Shown one piece after another: positions 1 to 6,397 of a stretch of 15,752 nt of DNA (the stretch's first letter is position 1; each line of letters opens with the position of its first letter). Below the pieces are notes generated by a model. The model was not told where the DNA came from. It worked only from the letters and a program-made list of their open reading frames with translations, and made no database searches. The position numbers and the translations under genes are program-made. Origin of the DNA: PWND01 sp964601515 (GTDB lineage: Bacteria > Bacteroidota > Bacteroidia > Bacteroidales > UBA7960); contig CAZRNU010000066.1 in NCBI GenBank assembly GCA_964601515.1, positions 1-15,752 on the forward strand, in the 5' to 3' direction.

Positions 1-7
1 TATTTGT

Positions 8-15
8 TATATTTG
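8..15 (+). promoter_or_regulatory. Bacteroidota -7 promoter element (TATATTTG)
   Basis: TATATTTG matches TAnnTTTG exactly, about 45 nt before the RhuM-family start codon. The -33 element would lie outside the window, so this is half a promoter. Confidence 0.4.
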
Positions 16-59
16 CGCTATATAAATAAAATACTCATACTAATTAATGATAATTGAAG

Positions 60-908
60 ATGAAAGATGAAATTATAATATATAAACCAAATTCTGAATC
101 TGAAAAGCTTGAAGTAAGACTTGAGGATGAGACAATATGGTTGACGCAAATGCAAATAGTAAAGCTTTTTGCAACTAGCAAAGCAAATGTTAGTGAGCAT
201 ATTAAAAACATATACCAAACAAAAGAGTTGGATCCGAAAGCAACTGTTCGGAAATTCCGAACAGTTCATATAGAGGGAGGAAGAATGGTTAAACGACTTT
301 TAGACCATTATAGTCTGGATATGATTATTTCTATTGGTTACAGAGTAAATTCAATCAGGGGTACCCATTTCAGAATTTGGGCCAACAAAATTCTAAAGGA
401 TTATTTGTTAAAAGGATATGCATTAAACCACCGTTTTGAGAAAATTGAAAATGACGTAAACTATTTAAAGTCAAAATTTGAAGAATTTGATTTACAAGTT
501 AAAACTAGTTTGCCTCTATCTGAAGGAATATTTTTTGAAGGTCAAATATTTGACGCTTACACATTTTTATCAAGACTAGTTAAATCAGCCAAATCCTCGA
601 TAGTTATCATTGATAATTATATTGATGAAAGTGTATTGATGCTGTTAACTAAAAGAGAAATCAATGTAAAAGCAACTTTATACACATCAAATATCAGCAA
701 CCAACTTAAACTAGATATAAAAAAACACAATTCGCAATATCCAATTATAGAATTAAAAAAGCTTGAGAAATGTCACGACAGATTCTTGGTAATTGACAAT
801 AAATATCTATACCACATTGGTGCTTCTCTCAAAGACTTAGGCAAAAAATGGTTTGCTTTTTCAAAATTGGAAATAGATATAAACCAAATTTTAGGGAAAT
901 TAGATTAA
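60..908 (+). CDS. RhuM-family DNA-binding protein with PLD-like C-terminal region
   Basis: The protein has 282 aa. The first two thirds match the RhuM (virulence_RhuM) family. An N-terminal helix-turn-helix-like part reads TIWLTQMQIVKLF, then NVSEHIKNI, then the family signature YSLDMIISIGYRVNS with HFRIWANKILKDYLLKG. A short coiled segment follows (around residues 125-145). The last ~120 residues carry IVIIDNYID and then CHDRFLVID with YHIGASLKDLGKKWFAF. This resembles one half of a phospholipase D-type HKD site with HxR in place of HxK. RhuM proteins occur in genomic islands and phage-like regions, and their biochemical role is not established. The start is placed at the ATG at 60 rather than the TTG two codons upstream. 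A -7 element lies at 8-15. The family call is firm; enzymatic activity of the PLD-like part is inferred only. Confidence 0.85.
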   Translation: MKDEIIIYKPNSESEKLEVRLEDETIWLTQMQIVKLFATSKANVSEHIKNIYQTKELDPKATVRKFRTVHIEGGRMVKRLLDHYSLDMIISIGYRVNSIRGTHFRIWANKILKDYLLKGYALNHRFEKIENDVNYLKSKFEEFDLQVKTSLPLSEGIFFEGQIFDAYTFLSRLVKSAKSSIVIIDNYIDESVLMLLTKREINVKATLYTSNISNQLKLDIKKHNSQYPIIELKKLEKCHDRFLVIDNKYLYHIGASLKDLGKKWFAFSKLEIDINQILGKLD

Positions 909-953
909 TATTTGTTTCGGTGTGCTGCACCTTAAAATCAATCCTCACATTCA

Positions 954-985
954 TTGCTATAGATATTTTGCTGCTACGCAGCTTT
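954..985 (-). repeat. GCGTAGCAGC hairpin repeat, copy A
   Basis: Read on the minus strand this is AAGCTGCGTAGCAGC followed by AAAATATCTATAGC. GCTGC and GCAGC (970-974 / 978-982) form a short hairpin with loop TAC. The same core followed by an AT-rich tail occurs twice more on the plus strand at 11217-11239 and 11267-11291, so it is a dispersed intergenic repeat. It lies downstream of the RhuM-family gene. Confidence 0.55.
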
Positions 986-1000
986 TGATACCCGAAGCTT

Positions 1001-1069
1001 GAAGTCCCGCAAAAGTGGGAGCTTCCAGTTCTCGCCAGGAATTTCCAGCTTCCGCTTTTGCGGAACTGG
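1001..1069. repeat. Pair of GC-rich hairpins with complementary tetraloops
   Basis: Two hairpins stand side by side in the gap after the RhuM-family gene. The first (1001-1025) has arms GAAG-TCCCGC and GTGGGA-G-CTTC around an AAAA loop, with one wobble pair and one bulge. The second (1045-1069) has arms CCAG-C-TTCCGC and GCGGAA-CTGG around a TTTT loop. CCAGTTC at 1025-1031 could also pair with GAACTGG at 1063-1069. No T-tract follows either one, so they are not ordinary intrinsic terminators. They look like a mobile or dispersed intergenic palindromic unit. Confidence 0.5.
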
Positions 1070-1109
1070 AAACTTCCGGGTTAATTCCACCAACTAAACC
1101 TAAATTCAT

Positions 1110-1117
1110 TACTTTTG
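1110..1117 (+). promoter_or_regulatory. -7 promoter element before radical SAM gene (TACTTTTG)
   Basis: TACTTTTG is an exact TAnnTTTG match 30 nt before the ATG at 1148. No convincing TTTG/TTG -33 element stands at the right distance, because the preceding sequence is the end of the hairpin repeat region. Confidence 0.4.
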
Positions 1118-1147
1118 TTATTCAATAAATGATATTTGCATATTTTC

Positions 1148-2674
1148 ATGGTTGAAACAAAATATAAACTCCTTCTAATTCGTCCGAAGCAAAAGTATAA
1201 GCACTACTCAACGCAGTTTGAAATGGCTAAGCTTATGGGCAAAAAAACTGCTAACTCGGCTTTGGCGTTGCCGTTGCTGGCAGCTCTTACACCTAAACAT
1301 TACGATATAAAGATTCTGGATGAGGAAATTATTAACTCTGCTGAGGGCTATGATGCTGATGTTGTCGGAATAACGATGATAACAAGCAACTCAGAAAGAG
1401 CATACAAAATCGCTGATAATTACAGAAACAGAGGGATTAAGGTAATAATTGGCGGTCCATATGCAAGCTATTCGCCGGATGAGGTGCTCCAACACGCCGA
1501 TTCAGTTGTAATAGGCGAAGCTGAAAATCTTTGGGGTAAAATTTTAGAGGATTTTGAAAATGGCCAATTGCAGCCAAAATACCAAGATAAGGAAAAAATC
1601 CTTTTTGATAAATCTGTTGTCCCAAGATGGGATCTTATTGATACCGGACAAATTCTGTCTGTAAATATTCAAGCATCCAGAGGTTGCCCTTTTCAATGTG
1701 AATTTTGTCTTACTTCTCAGCTTTTTGGAAGAAAGGTGAGGAGAAGAGAAATTGATGATATAATCAACGAAATCAAGCAATTACCTCTTAAAAATGTTTT
1801 CTTTGTTGATGATAATCTTACTTTGCATAAGCCTTATGCTTTGGAGCTTTTTAAAGCTCTGAAGCCTTTGCAGATAAGCTGGATGTGCCAAAGCAGTGTG
1901 GATGTTGGTGACGATCCGGAATTTCTTAAAGAAATGTCGGAATCGGGCTGTAAATTCGTTCTAATAGGATTCGAATCTTTAAATCCTAAAAGTCTTGAAG
2001 AAACTCACAAACATCAAAACAACAAAGAAAAGTATCTTGAAATAATTGAGAATATCCATAAAGCCGGAATTCATGTTTACTCTTCCTTTATACTTGGATT
2101 TGATAATGATACTCGAGAAGATTTTGAAATTTTCAAATCTTTTATTGATGAGGCCTCATTGCCTGTTTTTATGCTTAGTTTGTTAGGTTCAACAAAAGGC
2201 ACAGAGCTTCATACCCGACTAGAGAATGAAGGCAGAATTTATCAAAACCTAAGCAAAAACTTTAATGTTGGCGCTTATCCGGTTTTTAAGTATGCTAACT
2301 TTAAGAACAAAGAGTTGTTCGACCTTTTTAACGAGACTATCAAAGAGTTATACCAATTTAAAAACATTAGAAAACGTACAATCAGACTACTTGAAAAAGG
2401 TTATTTTGCAAAGAATAAACCCGCAGGCAGCATATCTTTCTGGCAAAAAGTCAGAACGACATTTTTGCTGCTGAGGTTATACAGATTTAGCAAGGACAAT
2501 GAAAAGAGAATGTTTTTTAAGGATATAATCAGACTTATTAGGGAGAAGAAATTAGCTGTGAATGAAGCTGCTTCTATGCTGCTGATGATAGAAGGAATTG
2601 TGCGACATGTAAATAAATCTGATACATATAAGCAGGAGTTTTATGAAGAACTGGAGAGGAATGGGATTGATTAA
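1148..2674 (+). CDS. B12-binding-type radical SAM protein
   Basis: The protein has 508 aa from the ATG at 1148; a TTG four codons upstream is less likely. The N-terminal ~140 residues have the cobalamin-binding-type fold pattern of this radical SAM class: DADVVGITMITSN, then IIGGPYASYSPDE, then VVIGEAE. No DxHxxG motif is seen. The radical SAM core follows with SRGCPFQCEFC, whose cysteines at about 180, 184 and 187 should hold the 4Fe-4S cluster. FVDDNLTLHK, VLIGFESLNPKSLEE and SFILGFDNDTREDF follow and resemble HpnP-like lipid-modifying enzymes. The C-terminal ~100 residues are basic and helical. Members of this class methylate or rearrange unactivated carbons; the substrate here is unknown. 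The ketosynthase/carrier-protein block downstream suggests an acyl chain or lipid. Family assignment is strong; function is inferred. Confidence 0.9.
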   Translation: MVETKYKLLLIRPKQKYKHYSTQFEMAKLMGKKTANSALALPLLAALTPKHYDIKILDEEIINSAEGYDADVVGITMITSNSERAYKIADNYRNRGIKVIIGGPYASYSPDEVLQHADSVVIGEAENLWGKILEDFENGQLQPKYQDKEKILFDKSVVPRWDLIDTGQILSVNIQASRGCPFQCEFCLTSQLFGRKVRRREIDDIINEIKQLPLKNVFFVDDNLTLHKPYALELFKALKPLQISWMCQSSVDVGDDPEFLKEMSESGCKFVLIGFESLNPKSLEETHKHQNNKEKYLEIIENIHKAGIHVYSSFILGFDNDTREDFEIFKSFIDEASLPVFMLSLLGSTKGTELHTRLENEGRIYQNLSKNFNVGAYPVFKYANFKNKELFDLFNETIKELYQFKNIRKRTIRLLEKGYFAKNKPAGSISFWQKVRTTFLLLRLYRFSKDNEKRMFFKDIIRLIREKKLAVNEAASMLLMIEGIVRHVNKSDTYKQEFYEELERNGID

Positions 2675-2738
2675 TTTGCTAATGTGCCAATGTGCTAATG
2701 TGCAAATGAGATAATGTGATAATATGTCAATTTGTTAA
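2675..2738. repeat. Octamer tandem array (8 units), directly after a stop codon
   Basis: Eight consecutive 8-nt units start with the first base after the radical SAM stop codon. They are TTTGCTAA, TGTGCCAA, TGTGCTAA, TGTGCAAA, TGAGATAA, TGTGATAA, TATGTCAA and TTTGTTAA. The period is exact with no indels; the consensus is TGTGYYAA. A second array of the same unit lies at 15633-15688. The array fills almost the whole gap before the dehydrogenase gene at 2760. Confidence 0.8.
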
Positions 2739-2759
2739 TAAAAAAGAGTCAGGTTTTTA

Positions 2760-3782
2760 ATGGATAAAATTAAAACCATAGGAATAATCGGTGATGGAAG
2801 AATGGGGCATTCCATTTTTCGGCATCTTTATAACTATGATTTTAGGTTGATATGGGTTAATCTTTCATCATATAGTGAAGAATCTGAAAAGCTCACACGA
2901 AAGCTTAATCGTTGGCTGTCTAAAAGCATTATTACTCAAGAGGAATTTGATAGAAAGCTTGGTTCAGTTGATATAACTAACACACTTGAAAAAATTCACG
3001 AATGTGATCTTATTATTGAAACCGTTAATGAAGATATTCACATAAAGACAAGTTTATTCGACGACCTTGAGTTTAAATTAAATCCCAGTGCCATATTAGT
3101 TAGCAACAGCTCTTCTATTCTGCCTGATAAATTTGATATAAATAAAAAAATCAAGTCCAACTTTTGTGGATTGCATTTTTTCTACCCCGTTGAAACTACC
3201 AAGATTATTGAAATAATACCTTCGTCGGAAACATCTGAGAGGACACTGGAAGTTGTGAAAAACTTTGCTGAAGCAATTGATAAAAAGGGTTTTCTTCAAA
3301 AAAATGATGCAGCCTTTGCCATAAATAGATTTTTTTTGGAAATACAGGCAGGGTTTTATAATTACTGTGTAGAGAATAAAATTGATTTTCACATTGCAGA
3401 TCAGGCAGTTAAAAACAAAATCTTCCCTTTGGGGATATTTGAAACCATGGATATTATTGGATTCAGGATTTTGGAATATGCAATTGGAAATTACATAGAA
3501 ATGCAAAAAGAATCATCACATATTTTACCTATGCTTGATTTTATAAAAACCAAAATGAAGGCAGGGAAAAAGGGTCTGATTGACAATGATGGTTTTTTGA
3601 AATATCCTTTGGATAATGTAATTGTGGGTTTAGAGGATGAAAATAAAATTTGTGATTTTTTAAAATCTTTGATTTCGAAAACTGCGGATAATTATATTCA
3701 AAAAAGAATTTTTCAAGATTTAAGAGAGGTCGAATTCATCATCTCAGAATACACCAACTCTGAATTTGTTTTCAAAGAATAA
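2760..3782 (+). CDS. 3-hydroxyacyl-CoA dehydrogenase family protein
   Basis: The protein has 340 aa. The N-terminal Rossmann fold has the dinucleotide-binding loop IGIIGDGRMG (residues 7-16). The acidic residue usual at the end of the second strand is replaced (IWVNLSS). The catalytic elements of the 3-hydroxyacyl-CoA dehydrogenase family are present: SNSSS near 115-119, GLHFFYPV with His139, the paired Glu151 in IIEII, and Asn189 in AINRFF. The C-terminal helical domain begins near 185. The reaction should be NAD(P)-dependent interconversion of 3-keto and 3-hydroxy acyl thioesters. Next to a ketosynthase and carrier protein, and with no FabG seen, it may act as the beta-ketoreductase of this block; that is inference. 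It lies 85 bp after the radical SAM gene on the same strand, with AAAAAGAG and AGG upstream of the ATG as weak ribosome-binding candidates. Confidence 0.85.
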   Translation: MDKIKTIGIIGDGRMGHSIFRHLYNYDFRLIWVNLSSYSEESEKLTRKLNRWLSKSIITQEEFDRKLGSVDITNTLEKIHECDLIIETVNEDIHIKTSLFDDLEFKLNPSAILVSNSSSILPDKFDINKKIKSNFCGLHFFYPVETTKIIEIIPSSETSERTLEVVKNFAEAIDKKGFLQKNDAAFAINRFFLEIQAGFYNYCVENKIDFHIADQAVKNKIFPLGIFETMDIIGFRILEYAIGNYIEMQKESSHILPMLDFIKTKMKAGKKGLIDNDGFLKYPLDNVIVGLEDENKICDFLKSLISKTADNYIQKRIFQDLREVEFIISEYTNSEFVFKE

Positions 3783-4290
3783 TCTTCTGATAATTTTAAT
3801 TTATTTGCAATATTCCGAAATCGGCAAGATTGCATATTATGAATGGTTCAAAACATTTGAATTGCGACCTGATATGAATTTGCAATTGGGTGAATTTTGT
3901 GTAATGCCAAACCATATTCATGGAATTATCATTATTGGCGATAATGAATTCAATAATAACCCTCGTAGAGACGCCATGCATGGCGTCTCTACGGAATCGG
4001 ATATCGAAATTAAACCAAATAATTGCGTTAAAAATTTTGGAAACATTGCAAATAAAGGCGTTATTAAAAAATACCAAAACAAATTTGCCCCACAATCGAA
4101 AAACATTTCATCAATTACTAGAGGGTATAAATCCGCAGTGACAAAAGCAGCAAGGAAATATGATTGCAATTTTGAATGGCAGGAAAGTTTTTATGACAGA
4201 ATAGTAAAATCATATCGAGAATATCAGGCAGTCTCCGAATACATCATTGAAAACCATCAAAACTGGGAAAAAGATTCTTTAATGATGTGA
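3766..4290 (+). pseudogene. 5'-truncated REP-associated tyrosine transposase (RAYT, Y1_Tnp family)
   Basis: The open frame shows transposase similarity only from about 3805 (YSEIGKIAYYEW). It includes the HUH metal-binding motif in FCVMPNHIHGIIII and the C-terminal FEWQESFYDRIVKS with EYIIENHQNW. Intact members have roughly 50 further N-terminal residues, which are missing here. The frame instead begins inside the last codons of the dehydrogenase gene, and no plausible start or ribosome-binding site exists. Between the HUH motif and the C-terminal part sits RRDAMHGVST, encoded entirely by a 30-bp palindrome (3964-3993). RAYTs are single-copy IS200-like relatives that act on REP palindromes. 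This copy is most likely a dead remnant, although the HUH histidines and C-terminal tyrosines remain. Confidence 0.75.
3964..3993. repeat. 30-bp perfect palindrome within the transposase remnant
   Basis: The left arm CGTAGAGACGCCATG is followed directly by its exact reverse complement CATGGCGTCTCTACG, with no loop. The element is ten codons long, stays in frame and reads RRDAMHGVST on either strand. It has the form of a REP-type palindrome, the class of element that RAYT transposases act on. Confidence 0.85.
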
Positions 4291-4347
4291 TTTGGATGTT
4301 TATCTCGGTTAAATAGAGTTGCATAAACGATTTTGTCTGTAAACCTT

Positions 4348-4355
4348 TATCTTTG
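4348..4355 (+). promoter_or_regulatory. -7 promoter element of the ketosynthase gene (TATCTTTG)
   Basis: TATCTTTG matches TAnnTTTG exactly and is followed by CA, as is common in this phylum. It is 21 nt upstream of the ATG at 4377. The nearest TTTG upstream (4332-4335) is only 12 nt away, so the -33 element is weak. It suggests the ketosynthase is transcribed independently of the dehydrogenase. Confidence 0.45.
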
Positions 4356-4376
4356 CATTTTATTTTTAATTCCGTT

Positions 4377-5594
4377 ATGAAGAGAAAAGTTGTAATTACC
4401 GCTATAAATACTATCACAGCATTAGGTTTGAATATTGATGAATGTTGGGATAATCTTATCAAAGGCAAATCAGGAATAAAAAAAATTGGCAGATTTGATC
4501 CGTCTGATTTGGAAACTCAGATTGCTGCTGAACTGCCTCCTGAATTTGAAGAATACGCAGCAGAGCATGTTAAAAAGCGCAGTGCAAAGCAGATGACCAG
4601 AGTTACTAAAATGGGAGTGGTTTGCGCGAAAGAAGCTGTATCCAGGTATAATTTTAATCCAGAATATTATCCAAAGGACAGAGTTGCTGTTCTTGCAGGA
4701 GTTGTAAATACGGGCTTTTCATCTATAGAAAAAGCTAGTGATGATAAAAACAGCATCCTAAAGGCAATGAACAATTCTTTGAGTGCCTGGATTTCTTTAG
4801 AATATGGTTTTACCGGACCAAACTTTTCTGTAGCAACAGCTTGTGCATCGTCGGCATATGCAATGGCATTAGGTTTTGACATGATTGCAAACAACCAGAT
4901 AGATGCTGTAATAATAGCAAGTTCCGACTCAGTTGTAAATCCTGAGGAAATACGAGGCTTTAACGAGATATATGCATTGTCAACCAGCAATGACAGAGGA
5001 GCTGCAGCCAGTTGTCCATTTTCTAAAGATCGTGATGGCTTTGTAATTGGCGAAGGTGCAGGCGCTATTATATTAGAATCAGAAGAAGGTGCAAATGCCA
5101 GAGGAGCATTAATCCTTGCGGAATTTGCAGGTTACGGATTGAGCAGCGAGGCCTATAATATTGTATCGCCCCAAGAAGGTGGAGAAGGCATGAAGTTTAC
5201 TATGCAAAAAGCATTAAATCATGTAGGATTAAGTACTGAGGATATTCATCATATTAATGCACATGGTACCAGCACTACTCTGAACGACATGTATGAAACA
5301 ATGGCAATTAAGAAGCTTTTTGGAAATTATGCTTCAAAAATTCCTGTAGTTTCATCAAAATCTATGATAGGCCATACTATTGGTGCAGCCGGTGTTATTG
5401 AAAGCGCAATTACAATAAAGGCCCTTTTAGACCAAAAGCTTCATCCTACAGCAAATTATCAAAATCCTGATCCGGAGCTAGATTTGGATTATGTTCCCAA
5501 TACCGCAAGAGAGCATAAAATGTTGTATGCATTATCAAACTCCTTTGGGTTTGGAGGACATAATGCCTCTTTGATATTCAGAAAATATTTATAG
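4377..5594 (+). CDS. Beta-ketoacyl-ACP synthase (FabF-type ketosynthase)
   Basis: The protein has 405 aa, the usual length for a KAS I/II enzyme. The Cys-His-His active site is complete: Cys156 in VATACASSAYAM, His296 in INAHGTSTTLND and His333 in SKSMIGHTIGAAG, with the supporting Lys328. The glycine-rich SNSFGFGGHNAS is near the C-terminus. The enzyme should condense a carrier-bound extender with an acyl primer. The segment before the active-site cysteine (SAWISLEYGFTGPNF) differs from housekeeping FabF as I remember it, so a specialised pathway is more likely than primary fatty acid synthesis. The ATG at 4377 is chosen because the frame's upstream TTG at 4353 lies inside the predicted -7 promoter element. 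The carrier protein gene follows 103 bp downstream with its own promoter. Confidence 0.93.
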   Translation: MKRKVVITAINTITALGLNIDECWDNLIKGKSGIKKIGRFDPSDLETQIAAELPPEFEEYAAEHVKKRSAKQMTRVTKMGVVCAKEAVSRYNFNPEYYPKDRVAVLAGVVNTGFSSIEKASDDKNSILKAMNNSLSAWISLEYGFTGPNFSVATACASSAYAMALGFDMIANNQIDAVIIASSDSVVNPEEIRGFNEIYALSTSNDRGAAASCPFSKDRDGFVIGEGAGAIILESEEGANARGALILAEFAGYGLSSEAYNIVSPQEGGEGMKFTMQKALNHVGLSTEDIHHINAHGTSTTLNDMYETMAIKKLFGNYASKIPVVSSKSMIGHTIGAAGVIESAITIKALLDQKLHPTANYQNPDPELDLDYVPNTAREHKMLYALSNSFGFGGHNASLIFRKYL

Positions 5595-5631
5595 TGATGG
5601 GAATAGCAACAAAGTCCTAAACTTTCTCTTA

Positions 5632-5659
5632 TTGAAATTTTAAAAAATCATTACTTTTG
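5632..5659 (+). promoter_or_regulatory. Bacteroidota promoter upstream of the acyl carrier protein gene
   Basis: TTG at 5632-5634 is separated by 17 nt from TACTTTTG at 5652-5659. This fits the -33/-7 arrangement of the Bacteroidota primary sigma factor. It is the most complete promoter in the window and would drive the three tightly packed genes for carrier protein, phosphopantetheinyl transferase and acyltransferase. The start codon is 38 nt downstream. Confidence 0.6.
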
Positions 5660-5697
5660 CACTTCAAAAAAATGAGTTTATTTAAACATTATAAATA

Positions 5698-6003
5698 ATG
5701 GCAGCTATTACTGAAGATATAAAAAAGGAAGTCAGAGATATTGTTTTGGAATTCTTTGCTGAAGAATGCGAAGTGGAAAAGTCAGAGATTACAGATACTA
5801 CTCATATATTTAATGATCTCGAAGGCGATTCTCTTATGTTTCTTGAGTTGATTGAAATTTTCAAAAAGAAATACAGTCTTAATATAGACCTTAAAACTAT
5901 TGGTAAATACAGCCTAAAGCATCCGGTAAGGACGATAGGTGAACTTATCAATATGCAAATTCTTATCATTGAGCACGAAAACAACATTATCAACCTCGAC
6001 TAA
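5698..6003 (+). CDS. Acyl carrier protein
   Basis: The protein has 101 aa, longer than the usual ~80. The phosphopantetheine site is Ser45 in DLEGDSLMFLELIEIF. The four-helix ACP pattern is clear, with an acidic first helix, the DSL motif starting helix II and IGELI in the last helix. The segment LKTIGKYSLKHPVRTIGEL and about 15 residues after it form an atypical extended C-terminus. Phe48 and Leu49 follow DSL where housekeeping ACPs usually have a D-x-V/L-E pattern. It should carry the growing chain for the ketosynthase upstream. The phosphopantetheinyl transferase gene begins one base after its stop codon, which ties the two together as a translational unit. Confidence 0.88.
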   Translation: MAAITEDIKKEVRDIVLEFFAEECEVEKSEITDTTHIFNDLEGDSLMFLELIEIFKKKYSLNIDLKTIGKYSLKHPVRTIGELINMQILIIEHENNIINLD

Positions 6004-6004
6004 A

Positions 6005-6397
6005 ATGGTTGTTGGGTGCGGTATAGATACTGAAGAAAGAGTACGCTTTCACAAACATCTTTCTGATTTCGAGCATTCGGAATTTATTTCAATGGTTTTT
6101 ACCGAATCTGAAAAAAAATGTTTTCAGCTTTTTGGAGTTGATGTGTGTGTCCCTATAGCTTTTTGCTTTAAGGAGGCAATGTTTAAGGCTATTGGAAATA
6201 GTTGGACAACAAGTAGTATCGACTGGAAAGATTTGGAAATCATTTTTAAAAATCATCCTGCCGAAAATGAATTTGAATTAAAAATATCTGGCAATGCTTC
6301 CGAGATGCTTGCAAGTATTGGGAATCCACAAATTATTTCCAATTACGAGTATAATGATGAAACTGCAATATTTGAAATTATCCTGAAAAATGAATGA
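6005..6397 (+). CDS. Holo-ACP synthase-like 4'-phosphopantetheinyl transferase
   Basis: The protein has 130 aa, AcpS-sized. VVGCGIDTEERVRF places the Mg-binding aspartate at residue 8. FCFKEAMFKAIG holds the family signature KEAxxKAxG with Glu57 and Lys61. It should transfer 4'-phosphopantetheine from CoA to Ser45 of the carrier protein encoded immediately upstream. The ATG at 6005 is chosen because it puts the conserved GID motif at the usual distance from the N-terminus and leaves one base after the ACP stop. Its last 8 bp overlap the acyltransferase start, so translational coupling is likely. A dedicated AcpS suggests the partner ACP may not be served well by the housekeeping enzyme; that is inference. 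Confidence 0.85.
   Translation: MVVGCGIDTEERVRFHKHLSDFEHSEFISMVFTESEKKCFQLFGVDVCVPIAFCFKEAMFKAIGNSWTTSSIDWKDLEIIFKNHPAENEFELKISGNASEMLASIGNPQIISNYEYNDETAIFEIILKNE

Noticed and set aside
1001..1069. Rho-independent terminator for the RhuM-family gene
   Set aside because: Stems are GC-rich, but no run of T follows either hairpin and they lie about 90 bp or more after the stop codon.
909..1147. Cobalamin riboswitch upstream of the B12-type radical SAM gene
   Set aside because: No B12-box-like sequence or multi-helix layout is seen; the structured part is explained by the twin hairpins and the dispersed repeat.
2675..2738. CRISPR-like array
   Set aside because: The unit is 8 nt with no spacers and diverges between copies; no cas genes are present.
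3796..4095. Minus-strand open frame that also reads RRDAMHGVST
   Set aside because: It is the mirror of the transposase remnant. The shared peptide exists only because the 30-bp palindrome reads the same on both strands.
4353..4376. Earlier TTG start for the ketosynthase
   Set aside because: It lies inside the -7 promoter element, and the family N-terminus fits the ATG at 4377.
5939..6004. Earlier start for the phosphopantetheinyl transferase inside the ACP gene
   Set aside because: The extra 22 residues are a low-complexity Ser/Thr/Leu shadow of the ACP frame; the conserved GID motif fits the ATG at 6005.
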